From Heliocidaris erythrogramma (taxonomy: Eukaryota > Echinodermata > Echinoidea > Camarodonta > Echinometridae), in NCBI GenBank assembly GCA_025617745.1, contig CM046870.1:28973927-29037926 (forward strand): a DNA stretch of 64,000 nucleotides, in the 5' to 3' direction. The notes beneath the pieces are model-generated. The model was given only the letters and a program-made list of their open reading frames with translations, searched no databases and was not told the origin of the DNA. Both the position numbers and the translations under genes were made by a program. The number at the start of each line of letters is the position of its first letter. Position 1 is the stretch's first letter. Below are positions 63,153 to 64,000 of this stretch, piece after piece.

Positions 63153-63233
63153 GAGTCAATCATTATCTAGGGTGGACTTGTTATCAACAGGAGTTTTCCT
63201 GAATTTTGGCTCAAGGCCCAGTTGATTTTATTG
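63153..63233 (+). other. SNAPC1 3' UTR start
   Basis: Sequence after the stop. No AATAAA is visible here or in the transposon that follows, so the transcript end cannot be placed within the window. Confidence 0.5.
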
Positions 63234-63826
63234 TTAAAGGGCAAATCCAAACTTGGTAATAAGATGATTTGTGTGAAAGCAGAAAATAAGAAAAACAGGA
63301 TGGTGAAAGTTTTGAAAGAAATCGGACAAGGACTAAGAAAGTTATGGATGTTTGAAAAATGAGATTACTACATCTGTGCGAATCTCAAATTGGCAATTTG
63401 GTGAGTCCATTGTGACATTTTTGTGGACAACTCTCCCGTTTGTTACGCACAAAAATATCATTAATTTGCGGTTATCCTCGAGGCGCTTTTACCCTTGGGG
63501 CAGTACTCAAAATATATTGGAGATAGCATATTGTTATAGGTCCTCATGAAAGAAAAAGATCATACTGAGTAATACATTTTGAAAAAAAGTGACATTTAGT
63601 AATTTTGTGTGTTGAAGCGAATGGGGGAGTTGTCCACAGCTACATCACAGTGACATTACCTATTCGGCCAATTTGAAATTCCCATATGTATAGTGATTAC
63701 AACTTTCAAAAATTCATAACTTTCTTATTGCTTGTCAGATTTCGTTCAAACTTTCGCCAATCTGCTTCTCTGATTTTTCCTCTTTCTTTCAAAGCAACTT
63801 GCTATTAAGGTTGGATTTCCCTTTAA
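63234..63826 (-). mobile_element. TTAA-bordered TIR element, family D, copy 2 (593 bp, inverted)
   Basis: TTAA borders with ends AGGGCAAATCCAAACTTGG and AAGGTTGGATTTCCCT. It is the reverse complement of 11201-11792 with few differences. It begins about 80 bp after the SNAPC1 stop, so it may form part of the 3' UTR. Confidence 0.85.
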
Positions 63827-64000
63827 TAATAATAATAATAATATGGACATTTGTATTGCGCCGGTATCCATCATGAAAGATGCTCATGGCGCTTTAAGGG
63901 GTAAGTTGATCAAAAGGCTTCCAGGACTGGGCAGATCATACCAAATTTCTGGGCTGAATTTTAGTCTCAGTATGCATGCCTCTGATAATCATTTGAATCC
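63827..64000 (+). mobile_element. SINE-like fragment at the window edge
   Basis: An (AAT)n stretch followed by GGACATTTGTATTGCGCCGG and TGCTCATGGCGCTTTA. GCGCC..GGCGCTTT blocks next to trinucleotide repeats suggest a SINE-like repeat read from its tail. It is cut by the window end. Confidence 0.45.

Noticed and set aside
62140-62745. 201-codon Arg-rich frame overlapping the last exon
   Set aside because: A third frame of exon 10; it reads the GAA tract as poly-Arg and opens the downstream tail out of frame with the C-terminal Ser/Pro and AT-hook-like segments.
1-64000. CRISPR arrays, operons, prokaryotic promoters
   Set aside because: The sequence is clearly eukaryotic, and no regularly spaced direct repeats with unique spacers were seen.

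Overview
The window is eukaryotic, intron-rich and AT-rich, crowded with microsatellites and small inverted-repeat elements. I infer a marine invertebrate deuterostome, most likely an echinoderm such as a sea urchin. The reasons are a SNAPC1 gene with large introns, a collagen/C1q-domain gene, a Penelope-like element, many ACATGTA-rich stretches, and a SINE-like element ending in a GCGCTATATA-type tail. The species cannot be fixed from the sequence alone.

One plus-strand gene, SNAPC1 (snRNA-activating protein complex subunit 1, SNAP43 family), spans almost the whole window. Its ATG is at 96 and its stop at 63150-63152. I place ten coding exons: 96-250, 1950-1980, 2551-2679, 26257-26397, 29961-30059, 57738-57850, 58858-58987, 59994-60246, 61716-61787 and 62172-63152. 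Exons 1-7 encode the conserved SNAP43 region. Exons 8-10 encode a long, charged, AT-hook-like tail that makes the protein about 700 residues. The last junction is not frame-consistent and centres on a (GAA)n tract.

A second gene lies on the minus strand inside the 27.7-kb fifth intron: a 301-residue secreted collagen-like/C1q-domain protein with coding exons at 39752-39539 and 35832-35141. The rest is intron and transposon matter: a 5'-truncated Penelope-like element with RT core, GIY-YIG nuclease and a hammerhead-like motif (28183-29464); several TIR families bordered by TTAA; foldback MITEs, one with a 279-bp hairpin; a Helentron-like element carrying a tRNA-Gly-like module (45034-46903); a LINE C-terminal fragment; SINE-like pieces; and long microsatellites.

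The most unusual pattern is that exons 3, 4 and 5 of SNAPC1 each have degenerate partial copies in a neighbouring intron. The exon 5 copies form a local satellite-like array in which the acceptor and first half of the exon alternate with (GGAAT/GAATT)n repeats. The Penelope-like element has landed inside that array.
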